From positions 2,170,001-2,234,000 of the forward strand of contig CAVZYX010000005.1 of NCBI GenBank assembly GCA_963779645.1: a DNA stretch of 64,000 nucleotides, in the 5' to 3' direction. Below, piece after piece: positions 1 to 6,509 of this stretch. A program made the position numbers and the translations under genes. The notes under the pieces are model-generated. The model saw only the letters and a program-made list of their open reading frames with translations. It did no database searches and was not told the origin of the DNA. The DNA comes from CALMBW01 sp963779645 (GTDB taxonomy: Bacteria > Actinomycetota > CADDZG01 > WHSQ01). Numbering within the stretch: position 1 is the stretch's first letter; each line of letters begins with the position of its first letter.

Positions 1-852
1 CTTCTCGCCGTACACCGTGGGCAACGTCGCCACACGGATGTCGATCTGCTTCCCCTGAACATTCAAGCCGATGCGCCCGTCTTGAGGGATCCTGCGCTCG
101 GCGATGTTGATGTCCGCCATGATCTTCAGACGCGAGGTGATCCCCGCCTGAACGGACTTCGGTGGGTTCATGACTTCGTGCAGCACACCATCGATCCGGA
201 AACGCACCTTGAGGTCATGCTCTCCGGGCTCAATATGGATATCCGAAGCGCGGTCGTTCACTGCTTGAGTGATCAGAAGGTTAACGAGCTTGATGATCGG
301 CGCGTCTTCGGCCCCCGCGTGCTGCAAAGCCGACTCGAGGCCCTTGTCCTCCTCGAACTGATCAGCAGCAGCTTCTTCGACGAGAGTCTCCGCAGTTCGA
401 TCAAGGCGGTAGTGCCTGTTGATCGCAGCGGCCACATCGACCTTCGTCGAAACCACCGTGCGGATGTCGTAACCGGTGATGGCGCGGATGTCATCGACCG
501 CAACCACGTTCGCTGGGTCGGACATCGCAACCACAAGACGGCGATCCTCATCGAACCGGATCGGCATGACGTTGTGTTTGCGGGCCGTCGGCTCCGGAAC
601 GAGTGCAACGGCAGAGGTGTCGATCTGAGCGTCATTGAGGTCGACGAACTCGATCCCGAGCTGTTCAGCAAGGATCGAAACGAGCGCGCTTTCGTTCACG
701 TAGCCGAGCTCGATAAGGGTTCGGCCAACGGAACGTCCACGCTGCGCGGCTTGCCGCCTCGCCTCGTCGAGTTGTTCGTCTGTGATCAGGCCCCTAGACC
801 GCAACAGCTCATCGAGCTGTCCCGCGGGTCGCACCGTGGAACTCACGCTCAT
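1..852 (-). CDS. pilB: Type IV pilus assembly ATPase PilB/GspE, N-terminal part (3' end outside window)
   Basis: Reading the minus strand from the ATG at 852 gives 284 open codons that run off the window edge. Residues 1-150 match the T2SSE N-terminal (MshEN-like) domain. From about residue 185 the ATPase N-subdomain begins (VNLLITQAVNDRASDIHIEP), followed by RFRIDGVLHEV and SRLKIMADINIAERRIPQDG, a pattern diagnostic of PilB/GspE. The Walker A box and zinc-binding segment lie beyond the edge. PilB is the hexameric cytoplasmic motor for pilus extension. A purine-rich GGGGAAAG precedes the start. It lies downstream of a GTPase/Roadblock module on the same strand. PilB is preferred over GspE because no secretion genes are visible. 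Confidence 0.9.
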   Translation of the reverse strand, partial: MSVSSTVRPAGQLDELLRSRGLITDEQLDEARRQAAQRGRSVGRTLIELGYVNESALVSILAEQLGIEFVDLNDAQIDTSAVALVPEPTARKHNVMPIRFDEDRRLVVAMSDPANVVAVDDIRAITGYDIRTVVSTKVDVAAAINRHYRLDRTAETLVEEAAADQFEEDKGLESALQHAGAEDAPIIKLVNLLITQAVNDRASDIHIEPGEHDLKVRFRIDGVLHEVMNPPKSVQAGITSRLKIMADINIAERRIPQDGRIGLNVQGKQIDIRVATLPTVYGEK

Positions 853-935
853 CTTTCCCCTTGGGTCGCTTGTGGACCACCTACAAAGGGTTTATCGGCG
901 TGCGTTGGGCCGACTGTAGCGACCAAAAGTAGTAA

Positions 936-992
936 GCGACCCCTTTGTCTTGCAGGGGTCGCCGGTCACCTTGGGATGGGGACAAAAGGTGT
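936..992. repeat. Degenerate hairpin between pilB and the upstream hypothetical gene
   Basis: A perfect 9-bp inverted repeat (936-944 with 954-962, GCGACCCCT/AGGGGTCGC) is overlaid by a longer imperfect one, GACCCCTTTGTC (938-949) against GACAAAAGGTGT (981-992). The second pair resembles the arms of the hairpins at 25768-25821 and 49979-50036. It sits just past the stop of the upstream minus-strand gene, so a terminator role is possible, but there is no clear U-tract. Confidence 0.4.
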
Positions 993-995
993 GTT

Positions 996-1370
996 TCAGT
1001 CGTGTGGGGGAAGCAGATTCTCCGCCAGATAGCGGACCCTGACCCCTCCGGGGCCACCTGCGGCGATCCGCTCCGATGACCCGTCGTTGAAGACCAGGCT
1101 AACGACCGGTTCTGAGTCCCCGGCCTCCTTTTCGGTCTCAGCAGAGGGGTGTTCTCTCTTAGCGGCGTCCTCGCCGTCCCCCTTGATCAACCGGAACCGC
1201 CGGCGCGGGGCTTCGACCTGAGCGTGAGCGGCGGCCACGCTCCCCTCGCTCACTCGCGAGTAACGGGGTGGGGGTGGAGGTGGTGGCTTGCTGCCTGCCT
1301 CGAGAAGTGGTGGCTTGGGGGGCCGATCGCCCTTCGTCAGCCAACTCATAAGTCGTTTGAGCATCCTCAT
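996..1370 (-). CDS. Hypothetical protein, proline-rich N-terminus
   Basis: I do not recognise this 124-residue protein. Residues 1-40 are basic and then proline-rich (KPPPPPPPRYSR); the middle is charged and low complexity; the C-terminal 35 residues (VVSLVFNDGSSERI onward) look like a short beta-rich unit. No signal peptide or membrane helix is evident. It starts 24 bases after the GTPase gene with AGGCGG ahead of its ATG, so it is probably translated from the same transcript. Its place between a GTPase switch and pilB suggests an adaptor role, which is inference only. Existence is supported by frame and spacing, not by homology. Confidence 0.5.
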   Translation of the reverse strand: MRMLKRLMSWLTKGDRPPKPPLLEAGSKPPPPPPPRYSRVSEGSVAAAHAQVEAPRRRFRLIKGDGEDAAKREHPSAETEKEAGDSEPVVSLVFNDGSSERIAAGGPGGVRVRYLAENLLPPHD

Positions 1371-1394
1371 CCGCCTTTGGATCCTTGGGGGCCT

Positions 1395-2012
1395 TTAGGT
1401 GTCGCTGTGTTCTGGGTCGGCTCCTGGGAGCCGTTCCTTGACCTCGAAAAGGATCTTCAGCATCAATTCTTTGACGTCAGCCCGCTCACGCGGATCGCAT
1501 GGGATCACTCCGACGTTCTGAGGAAGCTCGAGTCCCTGCCTGACCCTGCTGAGAGTCTCTTCCACAGTCCCGGGCCCCTCGTCCAAGTGCGTCACGCCAA
1601 CTACGTACGGAACGTCGGCATACGATCGGAAGGAATCCAAGATGTGTCCGGCCTCAGTCAGAGAACGCTCATCCGCAGCGTGGACCAGGAGGATGAAGCC
1701 GATCATCCCGTCCGAGAGGACTTCCCACATAACTTCGAAACGGCGCTGGCCGGGGGTTCCGAACAGGAACAGGCTGGCATCGCTCTCGAAGCTGATCCGG
1801 CCGAAATCCATCGCGACGGTGGTCCGATCTTTGATCGCCCGGGTGTCATCGGTCACATCTCTTTCCGTGCCAACGACAGCCACCTCGCTGATCGTGCGGA
1901 TGAGGGTTGTCTTCCCTGCTGAGAAAGGCCCGGTCACGACGATCTTGACCGGCCGGGTTTGGCCGGTTGCTACCGCCCGCTGGCGGCGAACCATCCGAGC
2001 GCGGGAACTCAA
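1395..2012 (-). CDS. CvnD-like small Ras-type GTPase
   Basis: This 205-residue protein has a P-loop GPFSAGKTT (about residues 28-36), a switch region with LFLFGTPGQRRFEVMW (about 83-98) and a G4-like THLD (about 142). The FGTPGQ-RF-MW signature is typical of the CvnD GTPases of actinobacterial conservons, relatives of the MglA polarity GTPase. It should cycle between GTP and GDP states, with the Roadblock protein as regulator. The TTG start at 2012 has AGGAA 7-8 bases upstream, and the upstream DUF4388 gene ends 8 bases before it; ATG at 1994 is an alternative start. Unlike classical conservons, no histidine-kinase-like CvnA is present. Confidence 0.85.
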   Translation of the reverse strand: MSSRARMVRRQRAVATGQTRPVKIVVTGPFSAGKTTLIRTISEVAVVGTERDVTDDTRAIKDRTTVAMDFGRISFESDASLFLFGTPGQRRFEVMWEVLSDGMIGFILLVHAADERSLTEAGHILDSFRSYADVPYVVGVTHLDEGPGTVEETLSRVRQGLELPQNVGVIPCDPRERADVKELMLKILFEVKERLPGADPEHSDT

Positions 2013-2020
2013 CTGGGTTC

Positions 2021-3508
2021 CTACAGGCCCTTGACGCCGTCGATCAAACGGGTGATCAACCCCCTGTTGAGCTGGTCATCGTCTTCAAGTCGCTTGCGCT
2101 GCTCTGCGGGGCTTTCGCCATCGGGCGAGGCGCCACCGGCTGGACGCTGTGGTCTTTCGTCATCGCTGAACAGTCCGGCGAGCTCCTTCACAACCGTCGA
2201 GCGATCAACCTGAGGCTGGTGAGCCGAAGGAGCGGGAGGGGCTGGAGATTCGCCACCCCCGACCGGTTGGTCGGCCAGAAGATCGTTGAGGAAAGGATCG
2301 GGCTGCACGGTATCGATGTCTCCCGGCTGCGGAGCGTCAAACGATTCAACGGGCACGGGTTCCACAGGCATCTCGGCGGCAGGTGTCACCGAAGGCTCCT
2401 GCTGATCCCCGAAGGTCGTCTGCGCTTCGACAGGGTTGCCATCCCCGGCTTCCTCGACGTGGAACACGGATGACATCGTGGCCGCGTCCCAGGTACCGGT
2501 GTCCGGGTCCGCTTGGAAAGCGGTCTCTGAAACTTGGTGCTCGGCAGGCTCGGCTACCGCCGGCTGCTCGAGGACACTTTGGGCCGTCCGCTCCATCACA
2601 ACCGGCTCGGGAGTTGGCTCCGGCTCGGGGGTTTCCGGCACGGGAACGGTCTCGACCGGCGTTGCCACTGGCTCGTCTACCGTCACGTGTGACTCGAAAG
2701 GCGGCTGCGACGACATCTGCTCTGGGCTAGGCGGAGGAGCGTGAGCTTCGGGTTTCTTGTCGAAGGCTGCGACGCTCTCTTCCATCCCCGGAACCGATTC
2801 GTGCTCGCCACCAACCACCTCGACCAGACCAGCCGAAACGAGACCGTAGAGGCCGCGTAGGGCCCCGAAGTCATCGATCCCAACCAGTTGAGCGATCTGG
2901 TGGACGTCCCGCTGACCATCTACGAGCACCAGCATCCGCCATTCCTCCGGCGTGATGTTGATCTCGGCGGCGCCCTCGGGCGGCTTGCTTGCCATCCTCA
3001 GCACGGATTCTTCGGAAGGGATCTTGCGTTGGATGACCTCGAGCTCGTCAAGGCGCCGCGAAGCTTCGATGATGAGGTTCTCGACGCTAACGGAGATCTG
3101 GACCTCGATGTCGGCTTCAACGAAGGGCTGATACTCGAACTCGCCGAGTTCCCAACGGAGTAGGTCGAAGACAGCGTCCTCGATCTGCTGCTTCAGGGCC
3201 TCTTGGAGTTGCTCGTCGGTAACCCATCCGTTAGCGACGAGTATCTGGCCAACGCGCTCACCCGACTGCGCGTTCACGTCGAGGGCCTTCATCAGCTGGC
3301 CTTCGCTCAGTGAACCGCTTCGTATCAGTTTCTGCCCTAACGGCTCCCGCGACAGGCTGGATTCCGCGTAGTAGACGTCACCGTCGCGAAAGAAGATCTT
3401 GCCTCTTCCGGCCGAACGCACGACTTCGAGCTTGCCTGTCTTCTTGGCCCACGAAAGAAGCCTGAAGATATCCGCCAGCGCGAAATGCTCAAGATGTCCC
3501 TTCAGCAT
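2021..3508 (-). CDS. DUF4388 (PATAN-type) domain protein
   Basis: This 495-residue protein opens with a DUF4388 domain (LADIFRLLSWAKKTGKLEV, residues 11-29, then IFFRDGDVYYAESS). A helical segment around 80-200 has the QLLVANGWVTDEQL-like pattern also seen at the N-terminus of PilB, followed by a winged-helix-like part near 185-240 and a long acidic, proline-rich disordered tail (about 250-495) with a basic C-terminus. DUF4388 proteins accompany Roadblock/GTPase signalling and gliding or pilus systems. GGAGAG precedes the ATG. It is the second gene of the putative operon Roadblock-DUF4388-GTPase-hypothetical-pilB. A scaffold role is inference. Confidence 0.8.
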   Translation of the reverse strand: MLKGHLEHFALADIFRLLSWAKKTGKLEVVRSAGRGKIFFRDGDVYYAESSLSREPLGQKLIRSGSLSEGQLMKALDVNAQSGERVGQILVANGWVTDEQLQEALKQQIEDAVFDLLRWELGEFEYQPFVEADIEVQISVSVENLIIEASRRLDELEVIQRKIPSEESVLRMASKPPEGAAEINITPEEWRMLVLVDGQRDVHQIAQLVGIDDFGALRGLYGLVSAGLVEVVGGEHESVPGMEESVAAFDKKPEAHAPPPSPEQMSSQPPFESHVTVDEPVATPVETVPVPETPEPEPTPEPVVMERTAQSVLEQPAVAEPAEHQVSETAFQADPDTGTWDAATMSSVFHVEEAGDGNPVEAQTTFGDQQEPSVTPAAEMPVEPVPVESFDAPQPGDIDTVQPDPFLNDLLADQPVGGGESPAPPAPSAHQPQVDRSTVVKELAGLFSDDERPQRPAGGASPDGESPAEQRKRLEDDDQLNRGLITRLIDGVKGL

Positions 3509-3548
3509 TTGCTCTCTCCTTCGCCCCTAGCATCCATTTAGAGATCAC

Positions 3549-4040
3549 TCATTCCCATGCGGAAACTGTTGGTTGGTGCACAACCTCGGCGGCAGGCACG
3601 GGCTCGGCCGGACGGACCCCATGGTCCTCAGTCGGAGCCGGAGGTGCTTGCGGCATAGGGGGCTGTGGAGCCTCTTCCATGACTTTTCTGATCTCGGCGG
3701 AGGCCTTGCGCATCTCAAACAAGATCAGGCCGATCTTCGCCTCGTGAGAAGTGACGGACACCAGGACCGCGTCACGACCGGCGGCCATGAGGATCACGTA
3801 TCCGCTTGCGCCCTCTACGAACACCTGTGCAAGATCGCCGCGCCCAAGTCCGGCAGCGGCTCGATCGCCCAGCGTCAGGAGCGCAGCAGACATGGCGGCC
3901 AACCTGTCCTCCTCCACATGTGGGGGAAGAGCCGATGCCATGGGCAGGCCATCTCCGCTCACGACCGCAGCGGCCTCGACCTCGGGTGAAACGTCGAGGA
4001 ACCTGTCTAGCGCCTGCGCAAGTAGCTCTGCCTTACTCAT
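3549..4040 (-). CDS. Roadblock/LC7 domain protein (MglB/CvnB-like)
   Basis: The 163-residue product (from the ATG at 4040, preceded by AGGAGG) carries a Roadblock/LC7 fold over residues 5-115: VEAAAVVSGDGLPMASALP and the central GDRAAAGLGRGDLAQVFVEG are typical of the MglB/CvnB family, which acts as a dimeric regulator of a partner GTPase. The C-terminal 45 residues are proline-rich and probably disordered. It is the first gene of the putative operon that includes the GTPase at 1395-2012. A longer reading to 4100 exists, but the strong ribosome site fixes the start at 4040. The 197 bases upstream hold no recognisable gene; I see no convincing promoter there, though the operon promoter must lie in it. 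Confidence 0.87.
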   Translation of the reverse strand: MSKAELLAQALDRFLDVSPEVEAAAVVSGDGLPMASALPPHVEEDRLAAMSAALLTLGDRAAAGLGRGDLAQVFVEGASGYVILMAAGRDAVLVSVTSHEAKIGLILFEMRKASAEIRKVMEEAPQPPMPQAPPAPTEDHGVRPAEPVPAAEVVHQPTVSAWE

Positions 4041-4237
4041 CGGATCCCTCCTAGGAGAACGCGTACATCTGCACCGCCCTGGAAGACGCGCGAGCGCCAT
4101 CCTGGGTTTTCTTCGGCATGCCGGATAGGTGGGTTGAGAGAGATATCGCTGTTAGTTCCTGAGGCTGATGCCGGTTTCGCGCATATCTGTCCCATATCGC
4201 CCCTCCGCGAACGACTTGAGCACTGGTCCCGACGAGC

Positions 4238-5071
4238 TTATTCCTCAGATTGCGTGACCACACCCCGTAATGAATGCAGCGCCGCTGCGGACATGACTTC
4301 CACGGGCGGCTCCTGCCCCGTCCAGATCCGAAAGGAAGCAGCAGCCTGATGCACCAACATCCCCAATCCGCCCCACGCTTCGGCACCTGCTTCTTTGGCG
4401 GCATCCAGGAGAGGCGTGCGTACTTGATAGATCAGATCGACAACCGTCTGGGCTGGATGCAACTTGAGCTCCATCGGAAGCGATGAGCCATCAGACCCCA
4501 CCGGTGTGCAGTTAACGATCACATCGGCATCCGTAACCGGGGCGTCTGACCAACCGACCACCCGCACCCCCGAAGCAAGTCCGGATAGAGGTGCGGCCGC
4601 CTCAGGATCCCGGGCCGCGATCGTTATGGCACCCGCCTTGAGATCCCCCAGGGCCTTGACTATGGCTCGCGCTGCCCCACCTGCTCCCAGAACCAGAGCC
4701 GTTCGCTCTTCTAGCTGCGCACCTATATCGTCGAGCAGTCCCTTGAAACCCTCGACATCGGTGTTGTGCCCGGTCATTCGGCCACCCGAATTCTCGATCG
4801 TGTTGATCGCGTCGAGAGCCTCGGCCTCAGGGGTTAGATCGTCCATCAACTCCACAGCGCTCCTCTTGTGAGGCATGGTGACGTTTGCCCCTCGCGCTCC
4901 GAGCGCCCGGAGTCCGGCGATCGCGTCGGGCAGACCCTCCGGTTCGACAGGCCACGCCAGGTACGTCCAATCGAGTCCCAGTCTGCGGAAAGCGGCGTTG
5001 TGGATCGGCGGCGAAGCGCTCCGTTCGAGCGGCCAGCCAAGTACGCCCACGAAGTTCGAGTACCTCAACAT
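4238..5071 (-). CDS. aroE: Shikimate dehydrogenase
   Basis: AroE reduces 3-dehydroshikimate to shikimate with NADPH in aromatic amino-acid synthesis. The 277-residue product has the substrate site GWPLERSASPPIHNAAF (about 11-27; the family's SxS is here S-A-S), ANVTMPHK with the catalytic Lys (about 61-68), the NADP loop LGAGGAARA (about 130-138), and INTIEN and NTD residues that bind shikimate. The start is at 5071, where the ATG overlaps the end of mltG by 7 bases; a longer reading to 5170 would lie inside mltG. The order alaS-ruvX-mltG-aroE is conserved in Actinobacteria. Confidence 0.93.
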   Translation of the reverse strand: MLRYSNFVGVLGWPLERSASPPIHNAAFRRLGLDWTYLAWPVEPEGLPDAIAGLRALGARGANVTMPHKRSAVELMDDLTPEAEALDAINTIENSGGRMTGHNTDVEGFKGLLDDIGAQLEERTALVLGAGGAARAIVKALGDLKAGAITIAARDPEAAAPLSGLASGVRVVGWSDAPVTDADVIVNCTPVGSDGSSLPMELKLHPAQTVVDLIYQVRTPLLDAAKEAGAEAWGGLGMLVHQAAASFRIWTGQEPPVEVMSAAALHSLRGVVTQSEE

Positions 5072-6102
5072 ACGAGTTGTTGGTAGGCGGCTTTGTTCTG
5101 CAAGAACTCGTCGTAACTCACTGAGAACTTGTGGTTCCCCTCGCAATCGCCAAGCACGTAGTACAGCCATTCGCCATCCGCGGGATTGGCCGCCGCCTCG
5201 AGGGACTCGAAACCCGGTGCACCGATCGGAGTCGGAGGTAACCCGGCGACAACTCTCGTGTTGTAGGGGGAATCGATCTGAAGGTCCGATGCCGTGAGTT
5301 CTGTCTTATGCTCGCCCAAGGCATAGATGACCGTCGCGTCGATGCCCAGAGCGATCCCCTGCCGGAGTCTGTTGTAGATCACCCGAGCGACCATGGGTCT
5401 CTCATCGTCGACCCGCGTTTCTGCTTCGATCATCGATGCGACGATCAAGATGTCGTAAGGAGTGAGGTTCAGGCTCTCCGCAGTGGTCATGTCGATCGAC
5501 GACATCTGCTTCTCCATCTCGTCGATGAATCGCTGGGCAACGCTCGTAGCCGTGTCTTCATCGATTATCTGGAACGTCGAAGGGAAGAGAGCTCCCTCCA
5601 ACGGCTTCCCTTCCGGAACGAGATCGGATCGGACCTCCCCGGATGCGAGCACCCGTGTGAACTCCTTGGAGGAGATATGGGTTCTGTCCCCGAGTATCCG
5701 AGCGAAGTCCGTCAGCCAAGAGCCTTCGGGGATCGTCACATTCACGAACTCCGGCCCCGTAGGGCCGCTTTCGAGCAACCGTTTGAGTGCATCGCCCGCA
5801 GTCAATCCGACGGGGATCTGATAGGTCCCAGCCTGGATGTCTTCCGTGCCTCCCCCATCCAAGAAGAGGGCGATCCGCCATCCCGTCGTGCTCTTGATCA
5901 CCCCGGCGTCGGCCAAGATCCTTCCGATGTCCTTCGTCGAAGCTCCTTCGGGGATCTCGATCGACACCTCTTTCCCCGGGTCGCTGTCCCCCCAGACGCC
6001 GACGGACCGCATGTAGACGTTGACCCCTATGAAGGGCACAAGGACGAGCAAAACGAGGATCGTGGCGAGAAGTGTTAGGCGGCCCCGGCGCGTGAGGCTC
6101 AT
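5065..6102 (-). CDS. mltG: Endolytic murein transglycosylase MltG (YceG)
   Basis: MltG is a membrane-anchored lytic transglycosylase that cuts nascent peptidoglycan strands. The 345-residue protein has a basic N-terminus and one membrane helix (LLATILVLLVLVPFIGVNVY, about 10-29), a LysM-like segment (EIPEGASTKDIGRILADAGV), and the YceG catalytic part with IEAETRVDDERPMVARVIYN, which contains the expected catalytic Glu. The ATG overlaps the stop of ruvX (ATGA). Length is normal for the family. Confidence 0.93.
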   Translation of the reverse strand: MSLTRRGRLTLLATILVLLVLVPFIGVNVYMRSVGVWGDSDPGKEVSIEIPEGASTKDIGRILADAGVIKSTTGWRIALFLDGGGTEDIQAGTYQIPVGLTAGDALKRLLESGPTGPEFVNVTIPEGSWLTDFARILGDRTHISSKEFTRVLASGEVRSDLVPEGKPLEGALFPSTFQIIDEDTATSVAQRFIDEMEKQMSSIDMTTAESLNLTPYDILIVASMIEAETRVDDERPMVARVIYNRLRQGIALGIDATVIYALGEHKTELTASDLQIDSPYNTRVVAGLPPTPIGAPGFESLEAAANPADGEWLYYVLGDCEGNHKFSVSYDEFLQNKAAYQQLVC

Positions 6103-6509
6103 CGGATCGCCCCTGAATCCATGTACCCCTGCAACATGACTTGGGCAGCCACCGCATCGATCAAGGACTTCCGTTGCTTCGCCTTCGTGCCGGCGGCGCG
6201 CATCGCTTGTTCGGCGATAACGGTGGTCATGCGCTCGTCGTAGACATCAACCTCGACCTCTAGTTCACTGCGTAACCGGACGAGGAAGGTCTTCTGAGTC
6301 TCCATAGCGGGACCCTCAGTACCCGACAGCCCCACCGGGCGACCCACTACGACGCGGCTGACATCGTGCTCCGCGACGAGAGCCGCGATCCTTGCGAACG
6401 GATCCACGGTCGAGGTGTCGATCACCTCCAGAGGGTGAGCGAAACGCGTTTCCAGATCAGCGAGGGCTACTCCGATCCGTTTCCGACCGGGATCGATCCC
6501 CAGGATCAT
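6099..6509 (-). CDS. ruvX: Putative pre-16S rRNA nuclease / Holliday junction resolvase-like RuvX (YqgF)
   Basis: This 136-residue RNase H-fold protein has the first catalytic Asp in GIDPGRKRIGVAL (residues 4-16), VVVGRPVGLSG in the middle and DERMTT plus a late Asp (SLIDAVAAQVML) near the C-terminus. Family members take part in 16S rRNA 5' maturation. The ATG overlaps the stop of alaS by four bases (ATGA) and its own stop overlaps the mltG start, so the three genes are translationally coupled. Confidence 0.92.
   Translation of the reverse strand: MILGIDPGRKRIGVALADLETRFAHPLEVIDTSTVDPFARIAALVAEHDVSRVVVGRPVGLSGTEGPAMETQKTFLVRLRSELEVEVDVYDERMTTVIAEQAMRAAGTKAKQRKSLIDAVAAQVMLQGYMDSGAIR

Noticed and set aside
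82..1032. Plus-strand open frame of 316 codons opposite pilB
   Set aside because: The minus strand here encodes an unmistakable PilB N-terminus; the plus frame has no family features.
4051..4404. Minus-strand frame upstream of the Roadblock gene
   Set aside because: It overlaps aroE in another frame, has no family similarity, and the Roadblock gene has its own strong ribosome site at 4040.
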